Shown one piece after another: positions 1 through 6,063 of a stretch of DNA of 27,711 nt. The notes beneath the pieces were generated by a model. It had not been told where the DNA came from. It did not search any database and was given only the letters and a program-made list of their open reading frames with translations. The translations under genes were made by a program, and so were the position numbers. Position 1 is the first letter of the stretch, and the number at the start of each line of letters is the position of its first letter. This stretch comes from Candidatus Bipolaricaulota bacterium (GTDB lineage Bacteria > Bipolaricaulota > Bipolaricaulia > RBG-16-55-9): contig JALUUA010000264.1 in the NCBI GenBank assembly GCA_027021605.1, positions 1-27,711 on the forward strand, given 5' to 3'.

Positions 1-157
1 GGAGCTGGCCGATCTCCGAACGTTCGTGGTCCAGCTCGGGGAGGGTCGAGGCCAAGACGGCCAACCCCAAAGAGGCGGGCGTTATTTTGAGCCCCCCGAC
101 GGAGGCGGCACCCAGCGTAAGGAACGCCCCGAAGGCGGCGTGCGTGGCGAGGCGCAT
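1..157 (-). CDS. Partial DUF457/YdjM-like membrane protein, 5' end only
   Basis: The first 52 codons of a leftward gene that leaves the window at base 1; there is no stop in frame. The ATG at 157 is the first start after an in-frame TGA, with an AGGGG element about 9 bases upstream. The peptide begins MRLATHAAFGAF, continues with small hydrophobic residues typical of a first membrane segment, and reaches LPELDHERSEIG. A Thr-His near the N-terminus followed by P-(E/D)-L-D-H-x-x-S is the signature of the DUF457/YdjM family, integral membrane proteins annotated as putative metal-dependent hydrolases, in which the Asp and His probably bind metal. The gene lies 82 bases downstream of the XRE regulator on the same strand and could be co-transcribed with it. 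Family assignment rests on this short stretch only. Confidence 0.6.
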   Translation of the reverse strand, partial: MRLATHAAFGAFLTLGAASVGGLKITPASLGLAVLASTLPELDHERSEIGQL

Positions 158-239
158 CCCTCATCGCCCCTTTCGCAAATTCCCGCAGCTGAGATCCCAA
201 AACTCAAGGGCGATGATGTAGAGGTGGACCCGCAAGACG

Positions 240-689
240 TCAGTCTTTCAGGGGGTTCTTGAGCAGAATGTACGTGTTCTTCCGTCCCCTCCCGCGTTGA
301 GAAGGGTGTTCAATGCGCAGGATCTCCCATCGTACCAAGCGACGCTGCGCTCGATAGACCGCCCGAGGGCTCCTGCCGATCCACGAGGCAAGCTCCTTTA
401 CCGAGCACCGGATCGTCCCCCGCTCGTTCTCCAGCAGCTCCACGATGTCCCGCTCCGTCTTATTGAGCCTCGGCTTGCGCCGGACCTCCGGCAGTGGGAC
501 CTCCTGCCATATCCACTCCGGCGCGATCCACTCCTGCAACGCGGCAAGGACCCGCAACCACGTGCTCGTTCGCGCGTCGCGACCCCGCTCCAGGTTCTCG
601 ATCGTCCGCGCCGAGAGGCCCGCCCATTCCGCCAACTCCTCCCGGGAGATCCCCAGGGCCTCGCGCAATTGCATCAGCCGTTCTCCCAA
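240..689 (-). CDS. XRE-family HTH / winged-helix DNA-binding regulator
   Basis: A 149-residue predicted DNA-binding protein. Residues 1-60 match the XRE/Cro fold (LREALGISREELAEWAGLSARTIENLERG); residues 75-145 look like a winged helix (LNKTERDIVELLENERG, then SVKELASWIGRSPRAVYRAQRRL, then a basic wing RGRGRKNTYILL). The start is uncertain. The TTG at 689 gives the full XRE N-terminus, while an ATG at 674 has a GGGAG Shine-Dalgarno 8 bases upstream and would give 144 residues. The gene is divergent from the partition-like gene at 948. A plausible role is control of plasmid copy number or maintenance genes; the target is not visible from the sequence. Confidence 0.8.
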   Translation of the reverse strand: MGERLMQLREALGISREELAEWAGLSARTIENLERGRDARTSTWLRVLAALQEWIAPEWIWQEVPLPEVRRKPRLNKTERDIVELLENERGTIRCSVKELASWIGRSPRAVYRAQRRLVRWEILRIEHPSQRGRGRKNTYILLKNPLKD

Positions 690-875
690 CTGCTTCAGCG
701 ATTCCTCGCACAGTCAGGACTGTAACGGAGAAAATCTGACGGAATCCATAGAAAGATCTTTCCCCGCGCGGCCTCCCGGCCTCGCCGCTGAGAGAGCGGG
801 CTTCCGCAAAAAGGGTGACGCTTTCGCCCCCGAAGGGCGCCGGACGGATCTCCCCCCGCCGGGAGACACCCTTCC

Positions 876-890
876 CTTCCCCGGGGGAAG
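876..890. promoter_or_regulatory. 7-bp perfect inverted repeat in the 690-947 divergent region
   Basis: CTTCCCC-G-GGGGAAG lies in the 258-base space between the divergent XRE and HTH-coiled-coil genes. It could be an operator or a structured 5' leader. No convincing -35/-10 pair was found here; a weak TAGGAT at 899-904 is the best -10 candidate for the rightward gene. Nothing else was recognised in this intergenic region apart from the direct repeat at 911. Confidence 0.3.
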
Positions 891-910
891 CGTCGGCGTA
901 GGATGGAGCG

Positions 911-947
911 TTACGCCTTTGCGTCAAGGGGGTGAAACTGAGGAAAA
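911..947 (+). repeat. 37-bp direct repeat, copy 1, with embedded operator-like palindrome
   Basis: This is identical over 37 bases to 1535-1571. It contains ACGC-cttt-GCGT (an inverted repeat with 4-bp arms) near its left end and ends in GAGGAAAA, the ribosome-binding site of the GTG-start gene at 948. It therefore lies exactly at the 5' leader of that gene. The arrangement fits an autoregulatory or partition site bound by the HTH protein encoded between the two copies; the binding is inferred. Confidence 0.75.
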
Positions 948-1505
948 GTGCCTACCGTACAAGAATTGGCCCTCCGTCTCGGGATGTCGGAGCGCCAAGT
1001 GTACACGCGCATCGAGAAGCTGGGGGAGGTGCTGCGGCCCTTCATCCGCCGCGGTCCCCGCAACGAGATCCTCCTCGACGGGAGCGGTCTGCGGATCCTC
1101 GAGGAGCTTCACGAGCGGGAAAAACTGGGGAAAACCCTCCATGAGGCCGTAGCGGAGCTCAAAGCCGAACTGCGCCGCTCCTCCCCCATCGCCCCGGGAG
1201 CCCCCCCCTCCTCCGAGGTCGCGGGGAACCCTAACGCCAACGCCAACGGAGACGGGCTTTCGACGGCGGCGACGGCCGAGGCTGCCACTCACGGAAACGG
1301 ATCCTCCCTGGTTGCGATCCTCCGGGCCCAGATCGAGGAGCTGCGCCGGGACAAGGAGGCCCTCCTCGAGCAGATCCGCACCAAGGACAGACAGATTGAC
1401 CAGCTTAACGCAAGGTTGTCGGAGTTGACGACCCTGTTGCACAACCAACTTCCGCCCACCCCGCAGGAGGCGCGCGAGCGCCGCTGGTGGAAGTTCTGGA
1501 AGTAA
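948..1505 (+). CDS. HTH-coiled-coil protein, single-protein plasmid partition (Par)-like
   Basis: A 185-residue protein with a GTG start 3 bases after GAGGAAAA. Residues 1-25 form a helix-turn-helix of MerR-like type (TVQELALRLGMSERQVYTRIEKLG). Residues 55-75 are helical. A Ala/Asn/Gly/Pro-rich linker spans about 80-120, a strong coiled coil about 125-165 (IEELRRDKEALLEQIRTKDR), and the C-terminus ends in the aromatic-basic motif RRWWKFWK. HTH + coiled coil + WW-FWK tail is the architecture of small plasmid segregation proteins such as Par of staphylococcal pSK1 and the DUF536/DUF3967 groups. Position next to the iteron origin and flanking 37-bp repeats support a partition role. A replication accessory factor is the main alternative. 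Confidence 0.65.
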   Translation: MPTVQELALRLGMSERQVYTRIEKLGEVLRPFIRRGPRNEILLDGSGLRILEELHEREKLGKTLHEAVAELKAELRRSSPIAPGAPPSSEVAGNPNANANGDGLSTAATAEAATHGNGSSLVAILRAQIEELRRDKEALLEQIRTKDRQIDQLNARLSELTTLLHNQLPPTPQEARERRWWKFWK

Positions 1506-1534
1506 ATCCCCATGGGAAGCTGTAATTCTGAGAT

Positions 1535-1571
1535 TTACGCCTTTGCGTCAAGGGGGTGAAACTGAGGAAAA
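1535..1571 (+). repeat. 37-bp direct repeat, copy 2, downstream of the partition-like gene
   Basis: Exact copy of 911-947, including ACGC-cttt-GCGT and the GAGGAAAA end, but here no gene starts after it. That argues against it being only a ribosome-binding leader and for a protein-binding site close to the origin. It is followed by a hairpin and then by the iterons. Confidence 0.75.
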
Positions 1572-1573
1572 CT

Positions 1574-1592
1574 CGCTTCGGTTGCGGAAGCG
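1574..1592 (+). terminator. Hairpin after the partition-like gene (terminator or part of a centromere)
   Basis: CGCTTC (1574-1579) and GAAGCG (1587-1592) form a 6-bp stem with a 7-base loop. The following sequence becomes A/T-rich (ccatatataaatcg) but has no uniform T-run, so terminator function is only possible. Confidence 0.3.
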
Positions 1593-1641
1593 CCCCATAT
1601 ATAAATCGAGAATAAATTCATTCAGGCCCGCGACGGCACCC

Positions 1642-1787
1642 GATACCGTACTTTGAATGAAGAACGTGCCGCTTATGTCGTTGACAAGCGCCTTAGCCTC
1701 GATACCGTACTTTGAATGAAGGATTACCGTACTTTGAATGAAGAAATACCGTACTTTGAATGAAGAAATACCGTACTTTGAATGAAG
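1642..1787 (+). other. Plasmid replication origin: five iterons
   Basis: The 19-base core TACCGTACTTTGAATGAAG occurs at 1644-1662, 1703-1721, 1725-1743, 1747-1765 and 1769-1787. The last four start exactly 22 bp apart, about two helical turns, so bound initiators would sit on one face. The first copy is set apart by 59 bp. The cluster ends about 220 bp before repA. Iterons of 17-22 bp next to a rep gene are the standard binding sites of Rep initiators of theta plasmids. Confidence 0.9.
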
Positions 1788-1839
1788 GATTTCGCGGACT
1801 TCTCCGCTACCCTTGCGGATATCCGGGGTGTCTGAAGTA

Positions 1840-1866
1840 CTTAAAGTCCTTAAAGGAATTAAAGTA
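1840..1866 (+). other. Tandem AT-rich 9-mers, candidate DNA-unwinding element
   Basis: Three consecutive 9-mers of the form nTTAAAGnn (CTTAAAGTC, CTTAAAGGA, ATTAAAGTA) lie in a locally A+T-rich stretch (about 1835-1880) within otherwise GC-rich DNA, between the iterons and repA. AT-rich tandem repeats beside iterons are where strand opening occurs in iteron origins. No clear DnaA box was seen. Confidence 0.55.
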
Positions 1867-1932
1867 ACGTTTATAACGCCGACGATTTCCTTCCAGGATC
1901 AAAGCGGAGCGGCCGGGCTAAGCGGTTGAAAT

Positions 1933-1962
1933 TTGACAGGGATCAAGGGCAAGCCCTACGAT
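1933..1962 (+). promoter_or_regulatory. Candidate repA promoter
   Basis: TTGACA at 1933-1938 and TACGAT at 1957-1962, with 18-bp spacing, 45 bases before the repA start. The match to the sigma-70 consensus is perfect at -35 and 4 of 6 at -10. Confidence 0.5.
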
Positions 1963-2006
1963 GCCCGCTGCAACCCGGGTGGAAAGAGGGGAAAAGGGGA
2001 GGTTCG

Positions 2007-3359
2007 ATGAAGGAGCGAGCGCGCGCGCGAAGGCGAGCACGGACCGACCCGGCGCTTCCCTGGGAGCCGGAAGTGCAACGACCGCACGAGGGGGATGCGG
2101 GGACGCAGCTCCTCCCCCAGGTGCTGCGCTCCGAGGTCAACTTGTTGGTGTTCCCGTTCTTCGTCCTCTCCCGCCAGGAGGTCCGCCGACGCCTCAAACT
2201 CGAGTACCGGACGCGTCTGGAGGCCGAGGGAAGGCGCTGGGAGATCCTCTGGCGGGTGACGGCGAACCCGGAGTTCGGCTTTCCCGGCCCGTTCGATCGG
2301 CGCGTGCACCGGGCCTTGGAACAGCTGCTCACCGAGCGCGGCCTGCCCGTCGAGAACCCCGTTCCGTTTAGCTTCTACGATCTTTGCACCCGGCTGGACC
2401 TGCCCGACTCGGGGCGAAACCTCCGGCTGCTCAAGGAAGCGCTTCGCCGCATCAAGGCGACGACGGTGGAGAGCCGCGGGGCCTTCTACAGCAAGGCGGC
2501 CGCGACCCGCATCGAGGACGTCTTCAGCCTCTACGATCGGGTGATCTTCCGCGGCGATCGGCTCCCCGACGGCCGCGTCGCCGAGTCGAACCTCCTCTAC
2601 CTGGGGACCCGCTATCTCGAGAGCCTCAACGCTCAGTACGTCCGGCCCTTGGACTTCCGCTTCTACAAGTCCCTCCAGAGCGACATCGCCCAGCGGCTTT
2701 ATGAGCTCTTGGGGGTCAAGTTCTACTACCTCTTTCGTCGGCTGGGGGGGGCGGACCCGGAGGCCGCGGAAGGCCCCGGGATCCTCTATCGCTATTCGAC
2801 CCTTTGCCACCTGCTCCCGCTCAAATCGCAGCGCTACTTCAGTCAGGCCTGTCAGGTGCTGGAGCCGGCCCATCGGGAGCTGCGCCGGCGGGGGTACTTG
2901 GGCGAGGTCTCCTGGGAGGAGATCCCCGGGGAGCGGAGCGACTGGCGGGTGCGCTACCGCCCGGGCCCGCAGGCTTGGGCGGAGTTTCGCCGTTTCGCCC
3001 GCAGTCTTCCGCCCTCGAGCCCGGAGCCTACAACCGGCAGGCCCGAGGAGCTCCCGCTCTGGGAGCCGGAGCCGGCCGGAGAAGCTCCGGAAGCCGCCGA
3101 AGCGGAAGCGCAGGCCCTGGTGGCCGAGATCTTGGAGACGACACAGGACCCGCACAGCGAGCGGTTCTATCGCCGTCTGGCCCAAGAGGCGGTTCGGCGC
3201 CCCCGGCTGATGGACTTGATCTACCGCTGCCTCTCGGAGGTCAAGGTGGAGGCCCGGGAGGGGGGGATCCGCAACCGCGGCGCTGCCTTCACGGAAAAGC
3301 TCCAGCGCTACTGCCGCAGGGCGGGGATTCCGCTCTCGCTGCGGGGCTTCGGGGGATAA
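2007..3359 (+). CDS. repA: Plasmid replication initiator, RepA-like
   Basis: A 450-residue protein. The ATG at 2007 follows GGGGAGG and is preferred over a TTG at 1926, which lies upstream of the likely transcription start. The N-terminal 30 residues are very basic (KERARARRRAR). The section beginning LRSEVNLLVFPFF, with CTRLDLPDSGRNLRLLKEALRRIK and the tract SLQSDIAQRLYELLG, resembles tandem winged helices of plasmid initiators; YSTLCHLLPLKSQRYFSQACQVL looks like a second winged helix. An Ala/Glu-rich hinge at about 360-385 leads to a helical C-terminal domain common in such RepA proteins. It presumably binds the iterons at 1642-1787 and opens the adjacent AT-rich 9-mers. The overall call is firm; the exact Rep family is not. 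Confidence 0.8.
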   Translation: MKERARARRRARTDPALPWEPEVQRPHEGDAGTQLLPQVLRSEVNLLVFPFFVLSRQEVRRRLKLEYRTRLEAEGRRWEILWRVTANPEFGFPGPFDRRVHRALEQLLTERGLPVENPVPFSFYDLCTRLDLPDSGRNLRLLKEALRRIKATTVESRGAFYSKAAATRIEDVFSLYDRVIFRGDRLPDGRVAESNLLYLGTRYLESLNAQYVRPLDFRFYKSLQSDIAQRLYELLGVKFYYLFRRLGGADPEAAEGPGILYRYSTLCHLLPLKSQRYFSQACQVLEPAHRELRRRGYLGEVSWEEIPGERSDWRVRYRPGPQAWAEFRRFARSLPPSSPEPTTGRPEELPLWEPEPAGEAPEAAEAEAQALVAEILETTQDPHSERFYRRLAQEAVRRPRLMDLIYRCLSEVKVEAREGGIRNRGAAFTEKLQRYCRRAGIPLSLRGFGG

Positions 3360-3361
3360 GA

Positions 3362-3376
3362 CCGCCCGCGGGGCGG
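3362..3376 (+). terminator. GC-rich hairpin after repA
   Basis: CCGCCC-gcg-GGGCGG starts 3 bases after the repA stop. There is no T-run, so it is a candidate terminator or mRNA-stabilising stem. Confidence 0.4.
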
Positions 3377-3467
3377 GAGGGTCCCACTCCTTCGCAAGCT
3401 CGTAGTGAAGCACCCTGCGCTAAGCCCACCCAGGTCGGGCCGGCCCCGGCGGGATGGGTTCGAGAGC

Positions 3468-3496
3468 TTGCGCGCTCGGCGGGGGAGGGCTACAGT
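3468..3496 (+). promoter_or_regulatory. Candidate promoter of the DUF433/DUF5615 toxin-antitoxin pair
   Basis: TTGCGC (3468-3473), a 17-bp spacer and TACAGT (3491-3496), 55 bases before the antitoxin start. The match to consensus is moderate. Confidence 0.35.
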
Positions 3497-3550
3497 GAGA
3501 ACGACCTTTGCCCCTCTGACCAAGAAGGCAAGCGAGGGAAGGAGGAGCGG

Positions 3551-3817
3551 ATGGAGATGGAGATGGAGATGGACCCCAAGGAGCCGAGGATCGCGGTGGA
3601 CCCTCGAATCCACTTCGGGCAGCCGTGCGTGGCCGGGACCCGGATCCCCGTCTACGCCGTGCTGGAGCTGGTGGAGGCGGGCATTCCCTTCGAGGAGATC
3701 GTGGAGAAGTACTACCCCGACCTCACGGTGGAGGACGTGCGCGCCTGCGTGCGGTACGCGGCCGAGCTGATCAAGGCCGAGGAGATCCACCTGGCGGAGC
3801 CCACTCCCTCGGGATGA
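3551..3817 (+). CDS. DUF433 antitoxin
   Basis: An 88-residue protein. The signature RIHFGQPCVAGTRIPVYAVLELVEAG, followed by PFEEIVEKYYPDLTVEDVRACVRYA, is the DUF433 fold, a small HTH domain usually encoded before a PIN-like toxin. The ATG at 3551 follows GGAGGAGCGG. It is the first of four tandem in-frame ATGs (Met-Glu repeats), so the true N-terminus may be up to 18 bases later. The stop overlaps the next gene's start (ATGA at 3814-3817), indicating translational coupling. It is expected to neutralise the downstream DUF5615 protein and repress the operon, and probably serves plasmid maintenance. Confidence 0.85.
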   Translation: MEMEMEMDPKEPRIAVDPRIHFGQPCVAGTRIPVYAVLELVEAGIPFEEIVEKYYPDLTVEDVRACVRYAAELIKAEEIHLAEPTPSG

Positions 3818-4218
3818 AGTTTCTCACCGATCAGGACGTCTACCGGGTGACGGTGGAATTCCTGCGGGGGCTGGGGTACGAAGTGGAGACGGCCCAAGAG
3901 GCGGGGCTCTCTCGGGCTCCGGACGAGGAGATCCTGGAGCGGGCCCGGGAGGGAGGGTGGGTGCTGATCACCCGGGACAAGGGGTTTGGAGCGTTGGCGT
4001 TTGTGCGGGAGGAGGAGCACGCCGGGGTGATTCTGCTGCGGATGGACCCCCAAGCGGTGGAGGCGGTCCATCAGGAGCTCCAGCGCTTCCTGGAGGAGCA
4101 TAAAGAGGAGGACCTCCGTGGGATCTTCGTGGTGATCGAGCCGGGGCGGCATCGGCTGCGCCGGAGCCGAGGGAAGGCCGCAGACCGTGGGGAGGGGGAG
4201 GAAGAAGACCGGCCCTAA
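3814..4218 (+). CDS. DUF5615 PIN-like toxin
   Basis: A 134-residue protein starting in a 4-base overlap with the DUF433 gene. MKFLTDQDVYRVTVEFLRGLGYEV, then APDEEILERAREGGWVLITRDKGFG, matches DUF5615/Mut7-C-like PIN proteins: the early Asp (D6), the Asp-Glu-Glu cluster and the TRDKGFG Asp form the acidic metal site of predicted RNases. The C-terminal 25 residues are a charged Arg/Glu/Gly tail outside the domain. As the second gene of a two-gene cassette it is the predicted toxin. RNase activity is inferred from the family. Confidence 0.85.
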   Translation: MKFLTDQDVYRVTVEFLRGLGYEVETAQEAGLSRAPDEEILERAREGGWVLITRDKGFGALAFVREEEHAGVILLRMDPQAVEAVHQELQRFLEEHKEEDLRGIFVVIEPGRHRLRRSRGKAADRGEGEEEDRP

Positions 4219-4276
4219 CGGGCTGTCTCCTGAATCGAGCGGCTTCTCCGACGGGGCGACCGCTCCCGCGCCCGCC

Positions 4277-4978
4277 TCACCGGAGCCCCAGCTCGTCCAA
4301 CCGCCGCAGCACCGTAGACTTGGACACGCCCAGGAGCTTGGCCATCCTTCTGTGACTCACACCACGCTTCTTGAGCTCCTTCAAAAGCTCTAAGTCGATG
4401 GGCTTCCTCGGCCGGTGGCAGATGACCCCCTTCTTCTCCGCGATGGCCCTCCCGATCTTGGTCCGCTCGATGAGGAGTTCGCGCTCGTATTCCGCGATGG
4501 CCGACAGAATGTGGAAGAGGAGCTTGCCGTTGAGGCTGGAGGTGTCGATGTGGTCCTGGACGCTGATCAGCTGCTTCTCCTTCTCCCGCAGGGCCGCGGC
4601 AATGTCCGCTAGGTCCTTCACGGAGCGCCCCAGGCGGTCGAGCTTGGCGACGATGAGGCCGTCCACGTCTTCGTCCTCGAGCACCCTCTGGAAGACTTTG
4701 TTGAAGACGGGCCGGGCTTTGACGGCGGACTCGGACTCCTTCTCTAAAGCGATCAGTTCGTAGCCGTGGGCCTTACAGTAGCGCTCGATGGCTTCCTGTT
4801 GGGCCTCGAGGCTGAAGCCCTCCTGGAGCTGCTTTACGGTAGAGACCCGGACGTAGCCGATGAGCCTCAGCTTCTTGGGCTTGGCTCTGCGCTTCTCTGG
4901 GGCTGCCGCTGTCGATTTGCCCTTGGTTTTTGCTTTCGCTTGCGATCGTTTGGCTTTGGACTTGGCGGTTGTGGGCAT
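4277..4978 (-). CDS. Small serine recombinase / resolvase
   Basis: A 233-residue protein. The ATG at 4978 follows GAGGTGA by 8 bases; an upstream ATG at 5035 has no ribosome site. Residues 1-40 form a Lys/Ala-rich basic extension (KSKAKRSQAKAKTKGKS), unusual for the family. The catalytic domain follows: LIGYVRVSTVKQ with nucleophile Ser, EAIERYCKAHGY, then LIVAKLDRLGRSVKDL with the conserved Arg pair, and the long E-helix SAIAEYERELLIERTKIGRA. The C-terminal HTH is KKRGVSHRRMAKLLGVSKSTVLRRL. This resembles resolvase/invertases that resolve plasmid multimers or transposon cointegrates. It is transcribed convergently with the DUF5615 toxin gene and divergently from the next toxin-antitoxin pair. 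No flanking terminal repeats were recognised, so a plasmid multimer-resolution role is favoured over a transposon. Confidence 0.9.
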   Translation of the reverse strand: MPTTAKSKAKRSQAKAKTKGKSTAAAPEKRRAKPKKLRLIGYVRVSTVKQLQEGFSLEAQQEAIERYCKAHGYELIALEKESESAVKARPVFNKVFQRVLEDEDVDGLIVAKLDRLGRSVKDLADIAAALREKEKQLISVQDHIDTSSLNGKLLFHILSAIAEYERELLIERTKIGRAIAEKKGVICHRPRKPIDLELLKELKKRGVSHRRMAKLLGVSKSTVLRRLDELGLR

Positions 4979-5134
4979 GGTTCTCTCACCTCGGGGTACA
5001 AGCTTATGGGACGGGGGTCGGGAAGCCAAGGACATCTGGGACGCTTGGGGCTTGCTAGGCCGGCGAAGGTGAGACGGGTGCGGAAGTGGTCCCTTTTGTC
5101 ACCCTTGCGCGCATCCCCCATTTCCCCTAGAATG

Positions 5135-5148
5135 GTCACCGAGGTGAC
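5135..5148. promoter_or_regulatory. Palindromic operator candidate of the Phd/PIN operon
   Basis: GTCACC-ga-GGTGAC is a perfect 6-bp inverted repeat directly upstream of the antitoxin ATG (5153), and its right arm contains the GAGGTGA ribosome site. Phd-type antitoxins bind such palindromes to autoregulate. The 4979-5134 stretch between the divergent recombinase and antitoxin genes would also be the natural place for a resolution site, but no subsite structure was recognised. Confidence 0.45.
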
Positions 5149-5152
5149 TACT

Positions 5153-5458
5153 ATGAAGGTCGCACCCGTCAAGGAGTTCAAAGCCCATGCCACCCAATAC
5201 CTGCGGGAGAGGGAGCCGGTCCTCATCACCCGCAGGGGGAAACTGGTCGGCTTCTTCGTCCCCGTGGACGACCCCGCCTCCCTCCCCTGGGACCTAAGAA
5301 GAGAGCTCCTTCAGGCCCTCACCGAGCAGCTGAGGAAGAAGGCGGAGGAGAAGGGGTTAGCGGAGGAGGAAGCGCTTGCCCGCTTCGAGGCGTATCGCAA
5401 GGCTCGTCGTGGACGCCAACCCGCTGATCGCGGGGCTGTTGGGCGGGGCCGCCGTTAG
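5153..5458 (+). CDS. Phd/YefM-family antitoxin
   Basis: A 101-residue protein. MKVAPVKEFKAHATQYLREREPVLITRRGKLVGFFVPVDD is the Phd/YefM DNA-binding fold (N-terminal strand, helix, then VLITRRGKxVG hairpin). The C-terminal half is helical and charged (REEL-like helices, KKAEEKGLAEEEALARFEAYRKARRG) and would wrap the toxin. The ATG at 5153 has GAGGTGA 5 bases upstream; an earlier ATG at 5132 is possible. The 3' end overlaps the PIN toxin gene by 83 bases. Expected role: neutralise the PIN toxin and repress its own promoter through the adjacent palindrome. Confidence 0.85.
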   Translation: MKVAPVKEFKAHATQYLREREPVLITRRGKLVGFFVPVDDPASLPWDLRRELLQALTEQLRKKAEEKGLAEEEALARFEAYRKARRGRQPADRGAVGRGRR

Positions 5459-5807
5459 GGTCTTCTTGGGCTACCCGGATCGGGTGGGGGAGTTCGCCGT
5501 CGCGGAGCACACACTGGAAGAGGTCCGAGGGTTCATCCCCGAGCTGGCCCGGGACTTGGACGAGGACCCGGAGCGGCTCCGGCTGGTGCTGGCCCTCCCG
5601 CCCTTAGAGCCCTACCCGCGGCAGTCTTATGAGGCGCAGCTTGAGGAGGCGGAGCGGCGGATCGCCCAAAGGGATCCCGACGATGTGGATGTGCTGGCCC
5701 TGGTGTTGGAGCTGGACTGTCCGCTCTGGAGCAACGACCGCGACTTTGAGGGTGTAGGAATCGAGCGATTCACCACGGCTCAACTGCTCCAGCAGCTCAA
5801 CTTATAG
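5376..5807 (+). CDS. PIN-domain toxin (VapC-like RNase)
   Basis: A 143-residue PIN protein. RLVVDANPLIAGLLGG carries the first acidic residue, HTLEEVRGFIPEL the second (Glu), and DPDDVDVLALVLELDCPLWSNDRDFEGVGI the third and fourth (Asp, and NDRDF). The TTG at 5376 follows GGAGGAGGA and gives ten residues before the first strand; a GTG inside the strand would cut into the fold, so TTG is chosen. It overlaps the antitoxin gene. The family cleaves tRNA or rRNA when unopposed. Together with the DUF433/DUF5615 pair it is the second addiction module within 2 kb. Confidence 0.85.
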   Translation: MPASRRIARLVVDANPLIAGLLGGAAVRVFLGYPDRVGEFAVAEHTLEEVRGFIPELARDLDEDPERLRLVLALPPLEPYPRQSYEAQLEEAERRIAQRDPDDVDVLALVLELDCPLWSNDRDFEGVGIERFTTAQLLQQLNL

Positions 5808-5994
5808 GAAGTACCCGTCTGGAAGCCCTCCCCGTTGGCATGCGAATCCATCGTTTCGCTTTTCCGTTCCCTCCTGCGCGTGGCCGCGATACCGTGAGCG
5901 CGTGCGGATACTCCCCGGTCAGCGTTGATAGGTTAGGTAGGTTGATCGGATTCGGAATCGCAGGCTAACGTGTCTCCACGAGGTCTTTATAAGG

Positions 5995-6008
5995 TCATCT
6001 CAAGATGA
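5995..6008. promoter_or_regulatory. Inverted repeat upstream of the membrane CARF gene
   Basis: TCATCT-ca-AGATGA is a perfect 6-bp palindrome 55 bases before the CARF start and next to an A/T-rich TTTATAAGG. It is an operator candidate in the otherwise featureless 5808-6063 gap. A regulator such as the CARF-winged-helix protein is a possible ligand, but this is untested. Confidence 0.35.
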
Positions 6009-6063
6009 TAGACCAACAACAGCGGTTCCTTAGGACTCAGAAAGGCAGAGGAGGATACCCGAA

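Noticed and set aside
26..262. 78-residue rightward ORF at the left edge
   Set aside because: Gly/Arg/Pro-rich shadow opposite the truncated DUF457-like gene; no ribosome site or domain.
1956..3413. 485-residue leftward ORF opposite repA
   Set aside because: A high-GC shadow ORF with low-complexity composition; repA in the other strand has clear homology features, promoter and ribosome site.
4277..5152. Serine recombinase as part of a transposon
   Set aside because: No terminal inverted repeats, target duplication or transposase partner were seen; a plasmid resolvase is simpler.
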